NCBI GenBank assembly: GCA_029264955.1
Contig: JARHYC010000015.1
Coordinates: forward strand, 1 to 38,154
Length of the DNA: 38,154 nucleotides
Source of the DNA: Faecalibacterium sp.
GTDB lineage: Bacteria > Bacillota > Clostridia > Oscillospirales > Ruminococcaceae
Direction: 5' to 3'
Below, one piece after another: positions 7,677 through 16,362 of the stretch; position 1 is the stretch's first letter, and the number at the start of each line of letters is the position of its first letter. The position numbers were made by a program, and so were the translations under genes. The notes below the pieces were generated by a model. It made no database searches. It worked only from the letters and a program-made list of their open reading frames with translations, and had not been told where the DNA came from.

Positions 7677-8162
7677 TTAGTAGCCGATTTCCTTGATAAT
7701 ATCTTTACACTCTGCCTTAGCGTCCGGATAAGCTGTTATATACAGCACCGCATTTGCGTGCCGAATCACACGAACGTAATACTCCGACGAAGACATCGCG
7801 AAATCACCCTTTTCGCCGGACTTCACCTCCGTGAAGGAACTTCCATTTTTATTTTCATACTGGCTGCGCACGTTTTCCACGGCATAGGTATATAGCCCCT
7901 CCGCCGTCATATCGTTGCGCATAAAATAGTATTCAAAGGAATATTTGTCCTCGTCCAGCGCAACCAAAACATACTGATAATCGTCGCTATCGGCGGATTC
8001 GGTCTGGTCTACGATCTCCAGCCCCTTTTCCTCCCCCATAAAACGCTTAAATTCCTTTCCTGTCATTGGCTCCTTTCGACCGCCGCAGGCTGTCAGGGAC
8101 AGAATCATCGTGATGAGCAATCCAACAGCAACCAGTGTTTGTACAGTTTTTTGTTTCATCAT
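7677..8162 (-). CDS. Uncharacterised lipoprotein
   Basis: A 161-residue exported lipoprotein. It has a Lys-containing start, a hydrophobic core (VAVGLLITMILS) and a lipobox LTAC with Cys at residue 26, followed by GGRK. The mature part has no motif I recognise; it is rich in Asp/Glu/Tyr (YQYVLVALDEDKYSFEYYF) and looks like a small mixed alpha/beta domain. AAAGGA lies upstream of the ATG at 8162, and a start at the adjacent ATG 8159 is equally possible. It has its own promoter, and its neighbours do not suggest a function. Confidence 0.75.
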   Translation of the reverse strand: MMKQKTVQTLVAVGLLITMILSLTACGGRKEPMTGKEFKRFMGEEKGLEIVDQTESADSDDYQYVLVALDEDKYSFEYYFMRNDMTAEGLYTYAVENVRSQYENKNGSSFTEVKSGEKGDFAMSSSEYYVRVIRHANAVLYITAYPDAKAECKDIIKEIGY

Positions 8163-8210
8163 AGTACATCCATTCCTTTCTATGTGCTTCCAGCCGGAAG
8201 ATTTGCGTCT

Positions 8211-8239
8211 ATTGTAACAAATTCAATCTCACTTTACAA
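8211..8239 (-). promoter_or_regulatory. Promoter of the lipoprotein gene
   Basis: TTGTAA (8239-8234) and TACAAT (8216-8211) with a 17-bp spacer on the minus strand. A second TTGACA further upstream lacks a matching -10. Confidence 0.5.
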
Positions 8240-8286
8240 GGATTTTCCGTCACATTGTCAAACTTTTCTGTTCTTATACTGCTATG

Positions 8287-8327
8287 CAAAAAACCGCAGA
8301 AAAAGGGCAGCCCCTCTTCTGCGGTTT
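8287..8327 (-). terminator. Terminator after bofA
   Basis: AAACCGCAGAA (8291-8301) pairs with TTCTGCGGTTT (8317-8327). An inner GGGCAG..CCCC helix may extend the stem. In the minus direction the stem is followed by a T run. Confidence 0.82.
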
Positions 8328-8363
8328 GGCGTTGTATCGTGTCATTTCCCCTGCCAATCCCCG

Positions 8364-8558
8364 TTACAGCAGAAAAAACACCAGATGTAATACAAGCAGT
8401 AGTATAATTCCGGGCACCCCCAGCACAGCGGCAACCAAAAGCCCGGGCACACCGGGGCGGATGGCGAACCCCAAATACGGCGCAGCGATTTGCAATAATC
8501 CCAACAGGGCAACTGCGGCGGCGGCGGATGCCATCCAGTTCAGCAAATGGTCAATCAT
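8364..8558 (-). CDS. bofA: BofA-family pro-sigma-K processing inhibitor
   Basis: A 64-residue very hydrophobic protein with two or three membrane segments. The C-terminal half reads PGLLVAAVLGVPGIILLLVLHLV, matching the conserved end of BofA with its 'GxPG' turn. In Bacillus, BofA holds the SpoIVFB protease inactive in the mother-cell membrane. Its start overlaps the end of the DUF2508 gene by 8 nt, and yaaL (DUF2508)-bofA is the conserved order in Firmicutes, which supports the call. A terminator follows. Confidence 0.78.
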   Translation of the reverse strand: MIDHLLNWMASAAAAVALLGLLQIAAPYLGFAIRPGVPGLLVAAVLGVPGIILLLVLHLVFFLL

Positions 8559-8820
8559 GCTCGGTCAGGATGGCACGCAGCCCCAGCCTACGCGCCTGCC
8601 CCAACAGATACCGATACCGGCATTGCAGTGCCTGCCGCTCATAGATGCACTGCTCGATCAAGTCCGGTTCGGTTTCCAGATTGAACACCATCTCATTATG
8701 GCACAAATCTGCTTTGACCTCTTTGATTTCCTCCTCCAAATCGGGATGGTACCGCTTTATCTCGGCATCATATGGCACACGGGGCGAAAGGATGCCTTTT
8801 CGTTCTGTCAATACGGCCAA
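8551..8820 (-). CDS. yaaL: DUF2508 protein (YaaL family)
   Basis: A short coiled-coil protein of the DUF2508/YaaL family, function unknown. Visible family features are EEEIKEVKADLCHNEMVFN, the TEPDLIEQCIYERQALQ segment and QCRYRYLLGQARRLG. The start is not certain. AGGAG lies at about 8831-8835, so a GTG at 8829 is too close and a TTG at 8820, 10 nt away, is used here; no ATG is available. It overlaps bofA by 8 nt. A TATACT -10 lies about 30 nt upstream, with a weak -35. Confidence 0.75.
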   Translation of the reverse strand: MAVLTERKGILSPRVPYDAEIKRYHPDLEEEIKEVKADLCHNEMVFNLETEPDLIEQCIYERQALQCRYRYLLGQARRLGLRAILTEHD

Positions 8821-8924
8821 CGCACTCACACTCCTTTTTCTGTTTACTATTCAGTATAGGAGTATTCCGGTAAAAAATTCCTCGATTGGCTTTTCTTTCG
8901 CAGAACTTTTTTACACATTTTGGC

Positions 8925-8965
8925 AAAACAAAAGGCACGGTATCGCTTACCGTGCCTTTTGTTTT
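8925..8965. terminator. Terminator after rnr
   Basis: A long perfect stem (8925-8942 with 8948-8965): AAAACAAAAGGCACGGTA, a 5-nt loop and its complement. It works for rnr in the minus direction. Confidence 0.9.
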
Positions 8966-8973
8966 ATGATCGT

Positions 8974-11094
8974 TTACCGCTCTGTATTCGGCTTTGCGGG
9001 CTCAAAGTCCACACGGCCCATGCTTACGCTGGCACGGACGATGGTGACCATGATTTCATCGCCCAGGCTCCAGCTCTTGCCGGATACCGGGTCGTACAGG
9101 CGCACGCCCTCGGTCAGCTGGGTACCGGTAGCGGTCAGGCTGCCCGCAGGGACAAAGCCTTCCAGCGAGTTTTCCAGCTCGACAAAGATACCGCGCTGGG
9201 TGACGCCGGAAATCACACCCAGATAGCTTTCGCCCAGATGCTGCTGGGCATATTCTGCCTTGTAGCAGTCGTCCGCGGAGCGCTCGATCTGCATGGCAAT
9301 GACTTCGCGATTGCTTGCCTGCTTGCTTGCGTCCTCGACAAACTTGCCGTAACGCTGCTGCAAGGCAGCCTTGTCTGCCTTTTCCAGAATATCGGTCAGC
9401 ACACGGTGGATGGCAAGGTCAGAGTATCGGCGGATGGGGCTGGTAAAGTGGGCGTAGTCGCTCAGCACCAGACCAAAGTGCCCCTTTGCCTTTTCCTCAT
9501 AGCGAGCCTTTGCCATACAGCGCAGCATACCAGTATGGATGATTTTCTCATACGGGGTATCACGCACGCTGTCCAGAATGGCGGACAGCTCCTTCTGGGT
9601 GGGGACTTCACCGGCAAACTTATCGTTGATGCCGCAGCTCTGCAACAGATTGTGCAGACGCTCCAGCTTTTCGCCGTTTGGCTCTTCGTGTACACGGTAC
9701 ACGAAAGGTGCTTCCTTTACGCGGGCAAAGTGGGCTGCGCTCTGGTTTGCCAACAGCATAAACTCTTCGATCATGGCTTCCGCCTCGCCCTGCACCCGCT
9801 TTTTCAGGTCTACGCAGTGGCCGTTCTCGTCCAGAATCAGCTTGCACTCGCCGCTCTCGATATCCATGCAGCCACGCTCGCTGCGCAGCTTCTTGCGCAG
9901 GCGGTACAGCTGCTGCATTGCCGGGAACTGCGCCGAAACCTCAGCATACTTTTCGTCCAGTGCCGAGGTGGTCTCGCCGGCAAAAATCTGGTTCAGTTCG
10001 CTGTAAACGCCCTTGACACGGCTGCGGATGACGCTCTTGGCAAAGCGATAACCGGTCAGGTTACCGCCCTCGTCCAGACGCATCAGGCAGGAGAATGCCA
10101 GACGCTCTTCCTGTTCGTTCAGGCTGCATACGCCGTTAGACAGCTCCTTGGGCAGCATGGGCACCACCTGATCCGCATAGTACACGCTGGTACCACGGTT
10201 GAACGCCTCGTTATCCAGCACGCTGCCAGGCTTGACGTAGTTGCTGACGTCTGCGATGTGAACGCCCAGCTCGAAGCCGTCAGCGGTCTTTTCCACGCTG
10301 ACAGCGTCGTCGATGTCCTTGGTTTCGGCGCTGTCGATGGTGAAGATTGCCGCATCCCGCAGATCCAGGCGGCCTGCCTTATCTGCTTCGGCAATGGCGG
10401 CATTCTCATACTGTGCCGCAGCAGCCTGTACTTCCTTGGGGAAGGTGCGGTGAATGTCCTGTGCGTACAGCATGGCACGGGCGCACTGCTTGGCTTCTTC
10501 GGCGTTACCAAAGCGCATTACCACGCTCACACGGTGACCATCGTGGCGCATACCGCGCTGCATGATTTCCACAGCGACCTTGTCGCCGTCCTTTGCGCCG
10601 CCTTCGCTGCCCTTGATGATGTTCATGGTCATAGTGGGGCAAACGTCCGGCACGAACATCAAGCGGCCTTCGATGCGGCGCACCGCGCCTACAAAACGGT
10701 TATGCTTTTCTACAACGGCAACAACCTGACCTTCATCGCTGCCTTCCATACGGGGGCGTGCGAACTTTTCCACCAGCACACGGTCGCCGGGCATTGCGCC
10801 CATCAGGAAACGGCCGGGGATGAAAATATCACCTTGTTCATCCTCACGCTTCACAAAGCCGAAGTTCTTGCCCAGCTTGACCAGCACGCAGGGAATCATC
10901 TTATCCGCACGGCCGCTGCGCACGGTGAAGAACACGCCCTCCCGCTGGCAGACAACGCCGCTGCGCACCAGCTCGTCCAGCGCTTCCATCACCTTGCGCT
11001 CACCCGCCTTATCACGAGCCAAACGGCGCTTCAAGTCCTGTACGGTGCTGGGCTTAAAGGTAATTTCATGTTCAACTTGCTCTCGAATTGTCAT
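8974..11094 (-). CDS. rnr: Ribonuclease R
   Basis: Processive 3'-to-5' exoribonuclease of the RNB family, degrading structured RNA and taking part in rRNA and tmRNA quality control. The 706-residue order is: an N-terminal winged helix (VQDLKRRLARDKAGERKVMEALDEL), cold-shock-like domains (NFGFVKREDEQGDIFIPG), the RNB catalytic domain with AAIFTIDSAETKDIDDAVS (metal-binding Asp residues) and GVHIADVSNYV, then YAHFTSPIRRYSDLAIHR, and a C-terminal S1 domain (GVISGVTQRGIFVELEN). GAGGAAATGAGAT precedes the ATG at 11094. It lies downstream of secG, as in many Firmicutes, although a terminator separates them. Confidence 0.97.
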   Translation of the reverse strand: MTIREQVEHEITFKPSTVQDLKRRLARDKAGERKVMEALDELVRSGVVCQREGVFFTVRSGRADKMIPCVLVKLGKNFGFVKREDEQGDIFIPGRFLMGAMPGDRVLVEKFARPRMEGSDEGQVVAVVEKHNRFVGAVRRIEGRLMFVPDVCPTMTMNIIKGSEGGAKDGDKVAVEIMQRGMRHDGHRVSVVMRFGNAEEAKQCARAMLYAQDIHRTFPKEVQAAAAQYENAAIAEADKAGRLDLRDAAIFTIDSAETKDIDDAVSVEKTADGFELGVHIADVSNYVKPGSVLDNEAFNRGTSVYYADQVVPMLPKELSNGVCSLNEQEERLAFSCLMRLDEGGNLTGYRFAKSVIRSRVKGVYSELNQIFAGETTSALDEKYAEVSAQFPAMQQLYRLRKKLRSERGCMDIESGECKLILDENGHCVDLKKRVQGEAEAMIEEFMLLANQSAAHFARVKEAPFVYRVHEEPNGEKLERLHNLLQSCGINDKFAGEVPTQKELSAILDSVRDTPYEKIIHTGMLRCMAKARYEEKAKGHFGLVLSDYAHFTSPIRRYSDLAIHRVLTDILEKADKAALQQRYGKFVEDASKQASNREVIAMQIERSADDCYKAEYAQQHLGESYLGVISGVTQRGIFVELENSLEGFVPAGSLTATGTQLTEGVRLYDPVSGKSWSLGDEIMVTIVRASVSMGRVDFEPAKPNTER

Positions 11095-11213
11095 ATCTCA
11101 TTTCCTCTCATTCCCCATACCGGCCCTCCATCGGAGCCTGCATGGCGCTGCGCCAAACGTGGGCAGCATTCTTTATGCGTATCTCTCTGGTATATCCAGT
11201 AAGTATATCCAGA

Positions 11214-11245
11214 TAAAAAAACAAGCCCCGCACGACGGCGGAGCT
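11214..11245 (-). terminator. Terminator between secG and rnr
   Basis: On the minus strand AGCTCCGC and GCGGGGCT form an 8-bp stem around a 6-nt loop (11245-11224), followed by TG and seven Ts. It should attenuate secG readthrough into rnr. Confidence 0.82.
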
Positions 11246-11260
11246 CGTCTTTCTTTTTTC

Positions 11261-11509
11261 TTAGCCGACGCGGCTGAAAACGGCACAAGCCACGATTGCA
11301 ATCACAAACAGAATACCACCGGCAATCATAGTCAGACGGCTCAGCATACGATCTGTGTGAGAAGCACCAGCATTCATGCCATTGGTAGTATTACCATTGA
11401 TCGCGCCTGCCAGACCCTGGCCGCGGCTGTGCTGGCACAGCGTAACAACAACCAGTGCAACAGATGCAATCAGCAGAATAACACCCATAACGATTTCGTA
11501 CATTTCCAT
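11261..11509 (-). CDS. secG: SecG, preprotein translocase subunit
   Basis: Third subunit of the SecYEG export channel. The 82-residue product has two transmembrane segments (VMGVILLIASVALVVVTL and LTMIAGGILFVIAIVACAVF) joined by a loop containing the conserved QHSRGQGLAGAI. AAGGAG lies about 10 nt before the ATG at 11509. It is followed by rnr, the usual order in Firmicutes. Confidence 0.93.
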   Translation of the reverse strand: MEMYEIVMGVILLIASVALVVVTLCQHSRGQGLAGAINGNTTNGMNAGASHTDRMLSRLTMIAGGILFVIAIVACAVFSRVG

Positions 11510-11533
11510 AATGACAACGCTCCTTAAGGCAGA

Positions 11534-11560
11534 ATTATACCTTGTATATACCTGATTATA
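11534..11560 (-). promoter_or_regulatory. Tandem TATAAT elements upstream of secG
   Basis: Two TATAAT hexamers (11539-11534 and 11560-11555) lie 21 bp apart on the minus strand. Neither has a good -35 at 17 bp, so which one is used is not clear. Confidence 0.4.
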
Positions 11561-11600
11561 GTATCACACAAAACAGCGAATTGCAAGAAGGCTTGACAAT

Positions 11601-12272
11601 TTATTCCTGATTGTCCGCTTCTTTTTTCTTTTTTCCATCAAAACGGTACTCGGTACCGTTCAGGATACGCTTGATATTGGCGCGGTGCAGATACAGTACC
11701 AACGCACCGACAAATGCGGTTACTGCCACCAGCAGCTTCAGCTCGGTACCCTGCATATGCAGCACGAAATAGCCATACAGCCCCGCCACAAAGGGAAAGG
11801 ACAGCCCCATCGCTACGCTGCCTGCCGAAACCATGCGGGTGGGCAGAAAGAACAGCAAAAAGATACAGCCCAGCAGCCCAACCAAAGCCGGCTCGATTGC
11901 CAGCAGACCGCCGGCGCTGACCAGAATACACTTGCCGCCCTTAAACCCGAAGAACACCGGCTTCCAGTGGCCGATGACAGCAAAGATATAGGCCAAGTAG
12001 CCGCCCCACTGGGCTGGCATCATCAGCATATGGGCAAACAGCCACTGCCCCAGCAAAACCGACACATAGCCTTTCAGCACATCGCCTATCGCCGTCAGCA
12101 CCGCTGCTTTTTTACCATAGGTGCGCAGCATATTGGTCATACCGGCGCTGCCGCTGCCGTGCTTGCGCACATCGCCGTGCATCAGCACCTTGCTAACGAT
12201 AATGCCGGTATTGACGCTGCCCAGCAAGTACCCCAGCAGCGCCGTCATACAAAACCACAAAACTTCTTTCAT
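11601..12272 (-). CDS. plsY: Glycerol-3-phosphate acyltransferase PlsY
   Basis: Membrane enzyme that moves the acyl group from acyl-phosphate to glycerol-3-phosphate, the first step of phospholipid synthesis. Family motifs are present: LLGYLLGSVNTGIIVSK, DVRKHGSGSAGMTNMLRTYG, FAVIGHWKPVFFGFKGGK, and a late LYLHRANIKRILNGTE. It has about six hydrophobic segments. The ATG at 12272 has GGAGG 8 nt upstream; an ATG at 12287 would overlap that site. It follows der by 39 nt, the common der-plsY order. Confidence 0.94.
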   Translation of the reverse strand: MKEVLWFCMTALLGYLLGSVNTGIIVSKVLMHGDVRKHGSGSAGMTNMLRTYGKKAAVLTAIGDVLKGYVSVLLGQWLFAHMLMMPAQWGGYLAYIFAVIGHWKPVFFGFKGGKCILVSAGGLLAIEPALVGLLGCIFLLFFLPTRMVSAGSVAMGLSFPFVAGLYGYFVLHMQGTELKLLVAVTAFVGALVLYLHRANIKRILNGTEYRFDGKKKKEADNQE

Positions 12273-12311
12273 AAAGGGACCCTCCACAGGTTCGGGGATG
12301 CGCCGAATGGA

Positions 12312-13652
12312 TCAGACATCCTTTACGCGCGCCTCGCCGCCGCGCTCGCGCACGATCAGGCGGATAGGCGTGTGGTCCAGTCCAAAGCTCTCACGAATGT
12401 TGTTGATGATATAACGCTGGTAGCTGAAATGGAACAGGCTTGCCTTGTTCACGAATGCTACAAACGTGGGCGGGCGGGTGGATGCCTGTGTCAGATAATA
12501 GATCTTCAGGCGCTTGCCCTTGTCGCTGGGCGGCTGCATCCGCGCGGTTGCACGGGCCAGCATTTCGTTCAGAACGCCGGTAGTGATGCGCATATTGTTC
12601 TGCTCGTCCACTTCGCGGATCAGCTGCATCAGGCGGTTCACATTGTAGCCTGTCTTTGCAGAAATGAAGAGGACCGGTGCGTAAGACATAAACGCAAAGT
12701 CTTCCTTGTAGTCCTTGCGCTGCTTATCCATGGTGTAGGTGTCCTTGCCCTCGACAGCATCCCACTTATTGATGACAATGATGCAAGCCTTGCCCTGTTC
12801 GTGGGCATAGCCAGCCACCTTGGAGTCCTGCTCGGTAAAGCCGACGGTAGCGTCCACCATAATCAGTGCCACACGGCTGCGCTCGACAGCAGCCAAACTG
12901 CGCACGACCATGTAGCGCTCCAAGCCCTTATCCACATTACCACGCTTGCGCAGACCTGCGGTATCGGTAAAGATGAACTTGCCGAACTGATTGTCCACCG
13001 GGGTGTCGATGGAATCGCGGGTGGTGCCGGCTTCGTTCGCAACGATCATGCGGTTTTCGCCCAGGATGTAGTTGGTCAGGCTGGACTTACCCACGTTTGG
13101 GCGGCCGATGATAGCAACCGGGATGCGCTCGTCGTCCACTTCTTCTTCGCTGAAGGCCAGGTGCGCGCAGACAGCGTCCAGCAAATCGCCGGTACCGTGA
13201 CCGTGGACAGAAGAAATGGGCAGTACTTCGTCAAAGCCCAGATTGTAGAACTCGTACAGCTCTGCCGGGATCTGACCAATCTTGTCGCACTTGTTGACAG
13301 CCAGAATGATGGGCTTGCGGGAGCGGCGCAGCATATGTGCTACGTCCTCATCCGCTGCGGTCATGCCGGTAACAACGTCAACAACCATAACGATGCAGTC
13401 TGCGGTATCGATTGCGATTTCCGCCTGCTGGCGCATATGTGCCAGAATGCCTTCGGTTGCCGTGGGCTCGATACCGCCGGTATCCACCAGCAGCATCTGC
13501 TTGCCGCACCATTCGCAATCACCGAAAATACGGTCACGGGTGACGCCGGGGGTATCTTCCACGATTGCCAGGCGCTGACCGCACAGCTTATTGAACAGCG
13601 TAGACTTACCCACGTTGGGGCGGCCGACAACTGCTACGATCGGTTTTGCCAT
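12312..13652 (-). CDS. der: Ribosome biogenesis GTPase Der (EngA)
   Basis: Double GTPase needed for maturation of the 50S subunit. Both G domains are complete: GRPNVGKST (residues 10-18) with DTGG and NKCD, and a second GRPNVGKSS with DTAG and NKWD. The C-terminal KH-like domain follows (LKIYYLTQASTRPPTFVAFVN, then YLINNIRE-like RYIINNIRESFGL). The 446-residue length is normal. AAGGAGG precedes the ATG at 13652. It sits between the DUF512 gene (16 nt upstream) and plsY. Confidence 0.97.
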   Translation of the reverse strand: MAKPIVAVVGRPNVGKSTLFNKLCGQRLAIVEDTPGVTRDRIFGDCEWCGKQMLLVDTGGIEPTATEGILAHMRQQAEIAIDTADCIVMVVDVVTGMTAADEDVAHMLRRSRKPIILAVNKCDKIGQIPAELYEFYNLGFDEVLPISSVHGHGTGDLLDAVCAHLAFSEEEVDDERIPVAIIGRPNVGKSSLTNYILGENRMIVANEAGTTRDSIDTPVDNQFGKFIFTDTAGLRKRGNVDKGLERYMVVRSLAAVERSRVALIMVDATVGFTEQDSKVAGYAHEQGKACIIVINKWDAVEGKDTYTMDKQRKDYKEDFAFMSYAPVLFISAKTGYNVNRLMQLIREVDEQNNMRITTGVLNEMLARATARMQPPSDKGKRLKIYYLTQASTRPPTFVAFVNKASLFHFSYQRYIINNIRESFGLDHTPIRLIVRERGGEARVKDV

Positions 13653-13668
13653 AGTACATTCCCTCCTT

Positions 13669-14997
13669 TTATGCTCGATGCCGGTTCAGGCGCAAACCTG
13701 TACGAAGCAGTGCTTTCGCCAAGTCGCCGCCGCCGGCAGGTATAATTTCAAATTTCAAACCCAGCGCTTCGGCAACCTGTGCCGGGGTCATGCCGTCCAA
13801 GAACAAATCCTTCTCGGCACGCAGCATCACTTCCGGGATATACAGCGTTGTTCCGGTCGTTTTGCCTTTGCACTGGGCTACAATATCGGTGCCGGTGACC
13901 AATCCGGCAACGTCCACGTTTCCGCCGAAGAAATCATTCTGGATCGCGTGTACGTTTACATGGATCATAGGATACTGGCGTTCCAGCTCCTGCGACATTG
14001 CCGCAATCAGCGGGGCCGCCAGCGTACCGGTGACGATATCTACGCTCTTTTCACCAAACAAGCGGTGCGGACGGCGCAGTTCTGCCAGAAATTCTTCCTG
14101 AAACAAGCGCCACATCCCCACACCGTTTTCCAGCTGGGCAAAATCCTCGTAGTAATCGGCATCCGGGATCAGCCTGCCTGCTTGCAGGAAAAACTCGTCG
14201 CTGGGAAATACCACACGCCGGCCGTACTTTTCCTTGCTCAAATCGCCGTATTCCTCCAGGATTGCCAGCGTTTCTGCTGCGCCCTGCTGGGTGTACGGTT
14301 CCAGGTGATACAGCTTATCCCGATAGCGTGTCATACCAAACGGCACAGCCGCAATGCTCTGTACCGACGGGCCCAAATCCAACAAATCTGTCAGTGTGCT
14401 GCGCAGATGGTCGCCATCGTTGACGCCCGGGCACATAACCAGCTGACAGTTCAGCTCGATGCCTGCATCCGCCATCTTTTTCAGATAGCGCAGCACCTCG
14501 CCTGCCTGCTTGTTTGCCAGCATCCGAATGCGCAGCTGGGGGTCGGTGGTATGCACCGACACATTCACAGGCGAAATGTGCATTTTAATGATGCGGTCGA
14601 TTTCATGCTCGCCCATGTTGGTCATGGTAATATAGTTACCGAACAAAAAGCCCAGACGCTCGTCGTCGTCCTTAAAATATAGGCTTTCGCGCATACCCTT
14701 CGGCAGCTGGTCGATAAAACAGAACATACAGTGGTTGGAGCAGGAGTGCTTTTTATCGCCCAGATAGGTTTCAAAGTTGCAGCCGAACGGCTCGTAGGTG
14801 TCCTTATCCACCTTGAGCATCTTTTCCACACCGTCGATGCGGGCTTTCAGATGAAAGCTGTCGCTGTCGGTATAAAACTGATAGTCCAGCACATCGTTGA
14901 TCGGCTCATCATCCACTTGCAAAAGTTCATCGCCGGGGGCAAGGCCCAAGTGGGATGCGATACTGTCTTCATCGACTGAAAAAATCCGTACTGCCAT
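13669..14997 (-). CDS. DUF512 radical-SAM protein with N-terminal PDZ-like domain
   Basis: A 442-residue protein widely found next to der in Clostridia; its function is not established. Residues 1-50 form a PDZ-like domain (GLAPGDELLQVDDEPINDVLDYQF). A CxxxCxxC cluster (CSNHCMFC, Cys at 86, 90 and 93) followed by FIDQLPKGMRESLYFKDDD marks the radical-SAM [4Fe-4S] site. The C-terminal DUF512 region carries ELNCQLVMCPGVNDGD and ends DLAKALLRTGLRLNRHRA. GGAGGGAG precedes the ATG at 14997. It is likely cotranscribed with der and plsY. Confidence 0.88.
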   Translation of the reverse strand: MAVRIFSVDEDSIASHLGLAPGDELLQVDDEPINDVLDYQFYTDSDSFHLKARIDGVEKMLKVDKDTYEPFGCNFETYLGDKKHSCSNHCMFCFIDQLPKGMRESLYFKDDDERLGFLFGNYITMTNMGEHEIDRIIKMHISPVNVSVHTTDPQLRIRMLANKQAGEVLRYLKKMADAGIELNCQLVMCPGVNDGDHLRSTLTDLLDLGPSVQSIAAVPFGMTRYRDKLYHLEPYTQQGAAETLAILEEYGDLSKEKYGRRVVFPSDEFFLQAGRLIPDADYYEDFAQLENGVGMWRLFQEEFLAELRRPHRLFGEKSVDIVTGTLAAPLIAAMSQELERQYPMIHVNVHAIQNDFFGGNVDVAGLVTGTDIVAQCKGKTTGTTLYIPEVMLRAEKDLFLDGMTPAQVAEALGLKFEIIPAGGGDLAKALLRTGLRLNRHRA

Positions 14998-15046
14998 AAC
15001 GTCTCCCTCCTTCTGATTGTTCTGAAAAGTGTGCTAAGACAACAAG

Positions 15047-15075
15047 AAGGGGAAGGCAATTTCTGCCCTCCCCTT
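15047..15075 (-). terminator. Terminator after rpmF
   Basis: On the minus strand a 12-bp stem with one G-T pair (AAGGGGAGGGCA / TGCCTTCCCCTT) and a 5-nt loop is followed by a weak T-rich stretch. Confidence 0.72.
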
Positions 15076-15099
15076 TTGTCATTCATCGATTTAGAAGAA

Positions 15100-15279
15100 T
15101 CAGGCCTTCTTGATGACTTCCTTGCCCTTGTAGAAACCGCAGTTGCCACATGCCTGGTGGGGCAGCTTAAATGCGCCGCAGTTGCTGCACTTTACCAGCG
15201 CGGGCGCCTCCAGCTTCCACACGTTGCTGCGACGCTTGTCGCGACGAGCCTTGGAATGATGTCTCTTAGGTACTGCCAT
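15100..15279 (-). CDS. rpmF: 50S ribosomal protein L32
   Basis: Large-subunit protein L32, 59 residues. It starts MAVPKRHHSKARRDKRRSN and has the zinc-binding C-terminal part with CSNCGAFKLPHQACGNCGFY, the four cysteines in two CxxC pairs. The ATG at 15279 follows GAGGAGGTG. It lies 25 nt after the DUF177 gene, the conserved yceD-rpmF pair, and ends at a terminator. Confidence 0.97.
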   Translation of the reverse strand: MAVPKRHHSKARRDKRRSNVWKLEAPALVKCSNCGAFKLPHQACGNCGFYKGKEVIKKA

Positions 15280-15304
15280 TGTGTTTGCACCTCCTCGTTG
15301 GATT

Positions 15305-15805
15305 TCAGTTCAGCAGTGATTTCAATATACTTAACCTCTCGTCCACGGGGGCGCTGCTTTCCGCAGGCTCCTGGCAGGTGCAATCCTGCCGTTTTTTACC
15401 GCAAACGGGGCAAAGTCCTAAACAATCCGAACTGCAGAGCAGCACGGGCGGGACTTCCAGCGAAATTTCCTGGTTCAACCAAGCATCTACATCCAGAATC
15501 CCATTGCCGTCCATAGGCAGTTCAAAATCTTCATCGTCAAAGTCGCGCTCACGCACGATCCAGTGAGAATCCACATTGCACTGCTGTGTGACGGGGTCCA
15601 AACAGCGGGCACATTCGCCGCTGATGGTTGCGACAGCCTCCAAACGAAGATCAACTTCGCCTTCCAGCCGTTGAGCCGTGAATGTAACCTCCACGGGTGC
15701 AGCAACCTTTGCGCCGAAATAATCGACACCAGAAAGGTCTGCGTTAAAGCGCTTTACCGTTGGGCTGACACCCGCCGACAAAAACTTTCTCAGGTCAAAA
15801 AGCAT
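15305..15805 (-). CDS. yceD: DUF177 (YceD) protein
   Basis: A 166-residue YceD/DUF177 protein, cotranscribed with rpmF across bacteria and linked in the literature to large-subunit rRNA metabolism. Visible features are the central ATISGECARCLDPV with its CxxC, an acidic ERDFDDEDFELP stretch, the conserved DVDAWLNQEISLEVPPVLLC, and a cysteine-rich end (CLGLCPVCGKKRQDCTC). AAAGGAGG precedes the ATG at 15805, and a consensus promoter lies directly upstream. Confidence 0.92.
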   Translation of the reverse strand: MLFDLRKFLSAGVSPTVKRFNADLSGVDYFGAKVAAPVEVTFTAQRLEGEVDLRLEAVATISGECARCLDPVTQQCNVDSHWIVRERDFDDEDFELPMDGNGILDVDAWLNQEISLEVPPVLLCSSDCLGLCPVCGKKRQDCTCQEPAESSAPVDERLSILKSLLN

Positions 15806-15834
15806 AGTACCTCCTTTTACAAGGCCGCTTTGCT

Positions 15835-15863
15835 AGTATAGCGCAGGCGAACATCTTTGTCAA
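15835..15863 (-). promoter_or_regulatory. Promoter of the DUF177-rpmF operon
   Basis: Near-consensus TTGACA (15863-15858) and TATACT (15840-15835) with a 17-bp spacer on the minus strand. Confidence 0.85.
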
Positions 15864-15875
15864 CACCTAAAAACA

Positions 15876-15903
15876 AAGGGGCAGCATTTTTTTGCTGCCC
15901 CTT
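15876..15903 (-). terminator. Terminator after the P-loop ATPase gene
   Basis: AAGGGGCAGCA pairs with TGCTGCCCCTT around a short A/T loop. On the minus strand a TGTTTTT run follows. Confidence 0.85.
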
Positions 15904-15937
15904 GCATGTTTTTGATAGAATACGGGGAATCCGGTGT

Positions 15938-16342
15938 TTACAGATACTTTTTGACGTTTGCAGGCAGGGTTGCGGGGTCTGCGCTGACGGTAATCACAGC
16001 ACGGACAGAATCGCCGGTAATCGCAGCAATTTCATCCAGGATAACGCCCAGCTTGTTGGTATCGCGATCCAAAACCTTCAGGATACCATCAATGTACAGA
16101 TCGGTAATATCATAGTTGCCTGCCAGCAGGCCTGCGATAAAGCCATACAGCATTTCGCCGCCCTCGACCTTATACTCGTCCATATCAACCAAACGCGCTG
16201 CATGGGAAATCTCCGTGGTGAGCTTCATGCCCTTTTCCACTACGACGACATTGCCGTTGGTGGCGGTAACTGCGTTGTTGATCATGTCGATGATAGCCTT
16301 GGTTTTGCCGGAGCCTTTGGTGCCAACGATCAGTTTAATCAT
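15938..16342 (-). CDS. Small P-loop ATPase-like protein, conserved in Clostridia
   Basis: A 134-residue protein with an N-terminal Walker A motif, GTKGSGKT (residues 7-14), on a beta strand (MIKLIVG). A second strand, GNVVVVEKG, and an acidic LYIDGILKVLDRD segment could act as Walker B. The C-terminal part is helical and ends VSADPATLPANVKKYL. I cannot name a function; proteins of this kind are usually annotated only as ATP-binding. GGAGG precedes the ATG at 16342, and a hairpin lies just upstream of that site. It follows pgi by 62 nt on the same strand. Confidence 0.7.
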   Translation of the reverse strand: MIKLIVGTKGSGKTKAIIDMINNAVTATNGNVVVVEKGMKLTTEISHAARLVDMDEYKVEGGEMLYGFIAGLLAGNYDITDLYIDGILKVLDRDTNKLGVILDEIAAITGDSVRAVITVSADPATLPANVKKYL

Positions 16343-16362
16343 ATTGGAATCCTCCTATTTAC

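Noticed and set aside
8920-11202. 760-codon open frame on the plus strand
   Set aside because: Lies opposite rnr. The product is rich in His/Gln/Ala/Val with no domain, and the frame follows the codon bias of the RNase R gene.
11685-13745. 686-codon open frame on the plus strand
   Set aside because: Covers der and plsY in antisense; no ribosome binding site or known domain.
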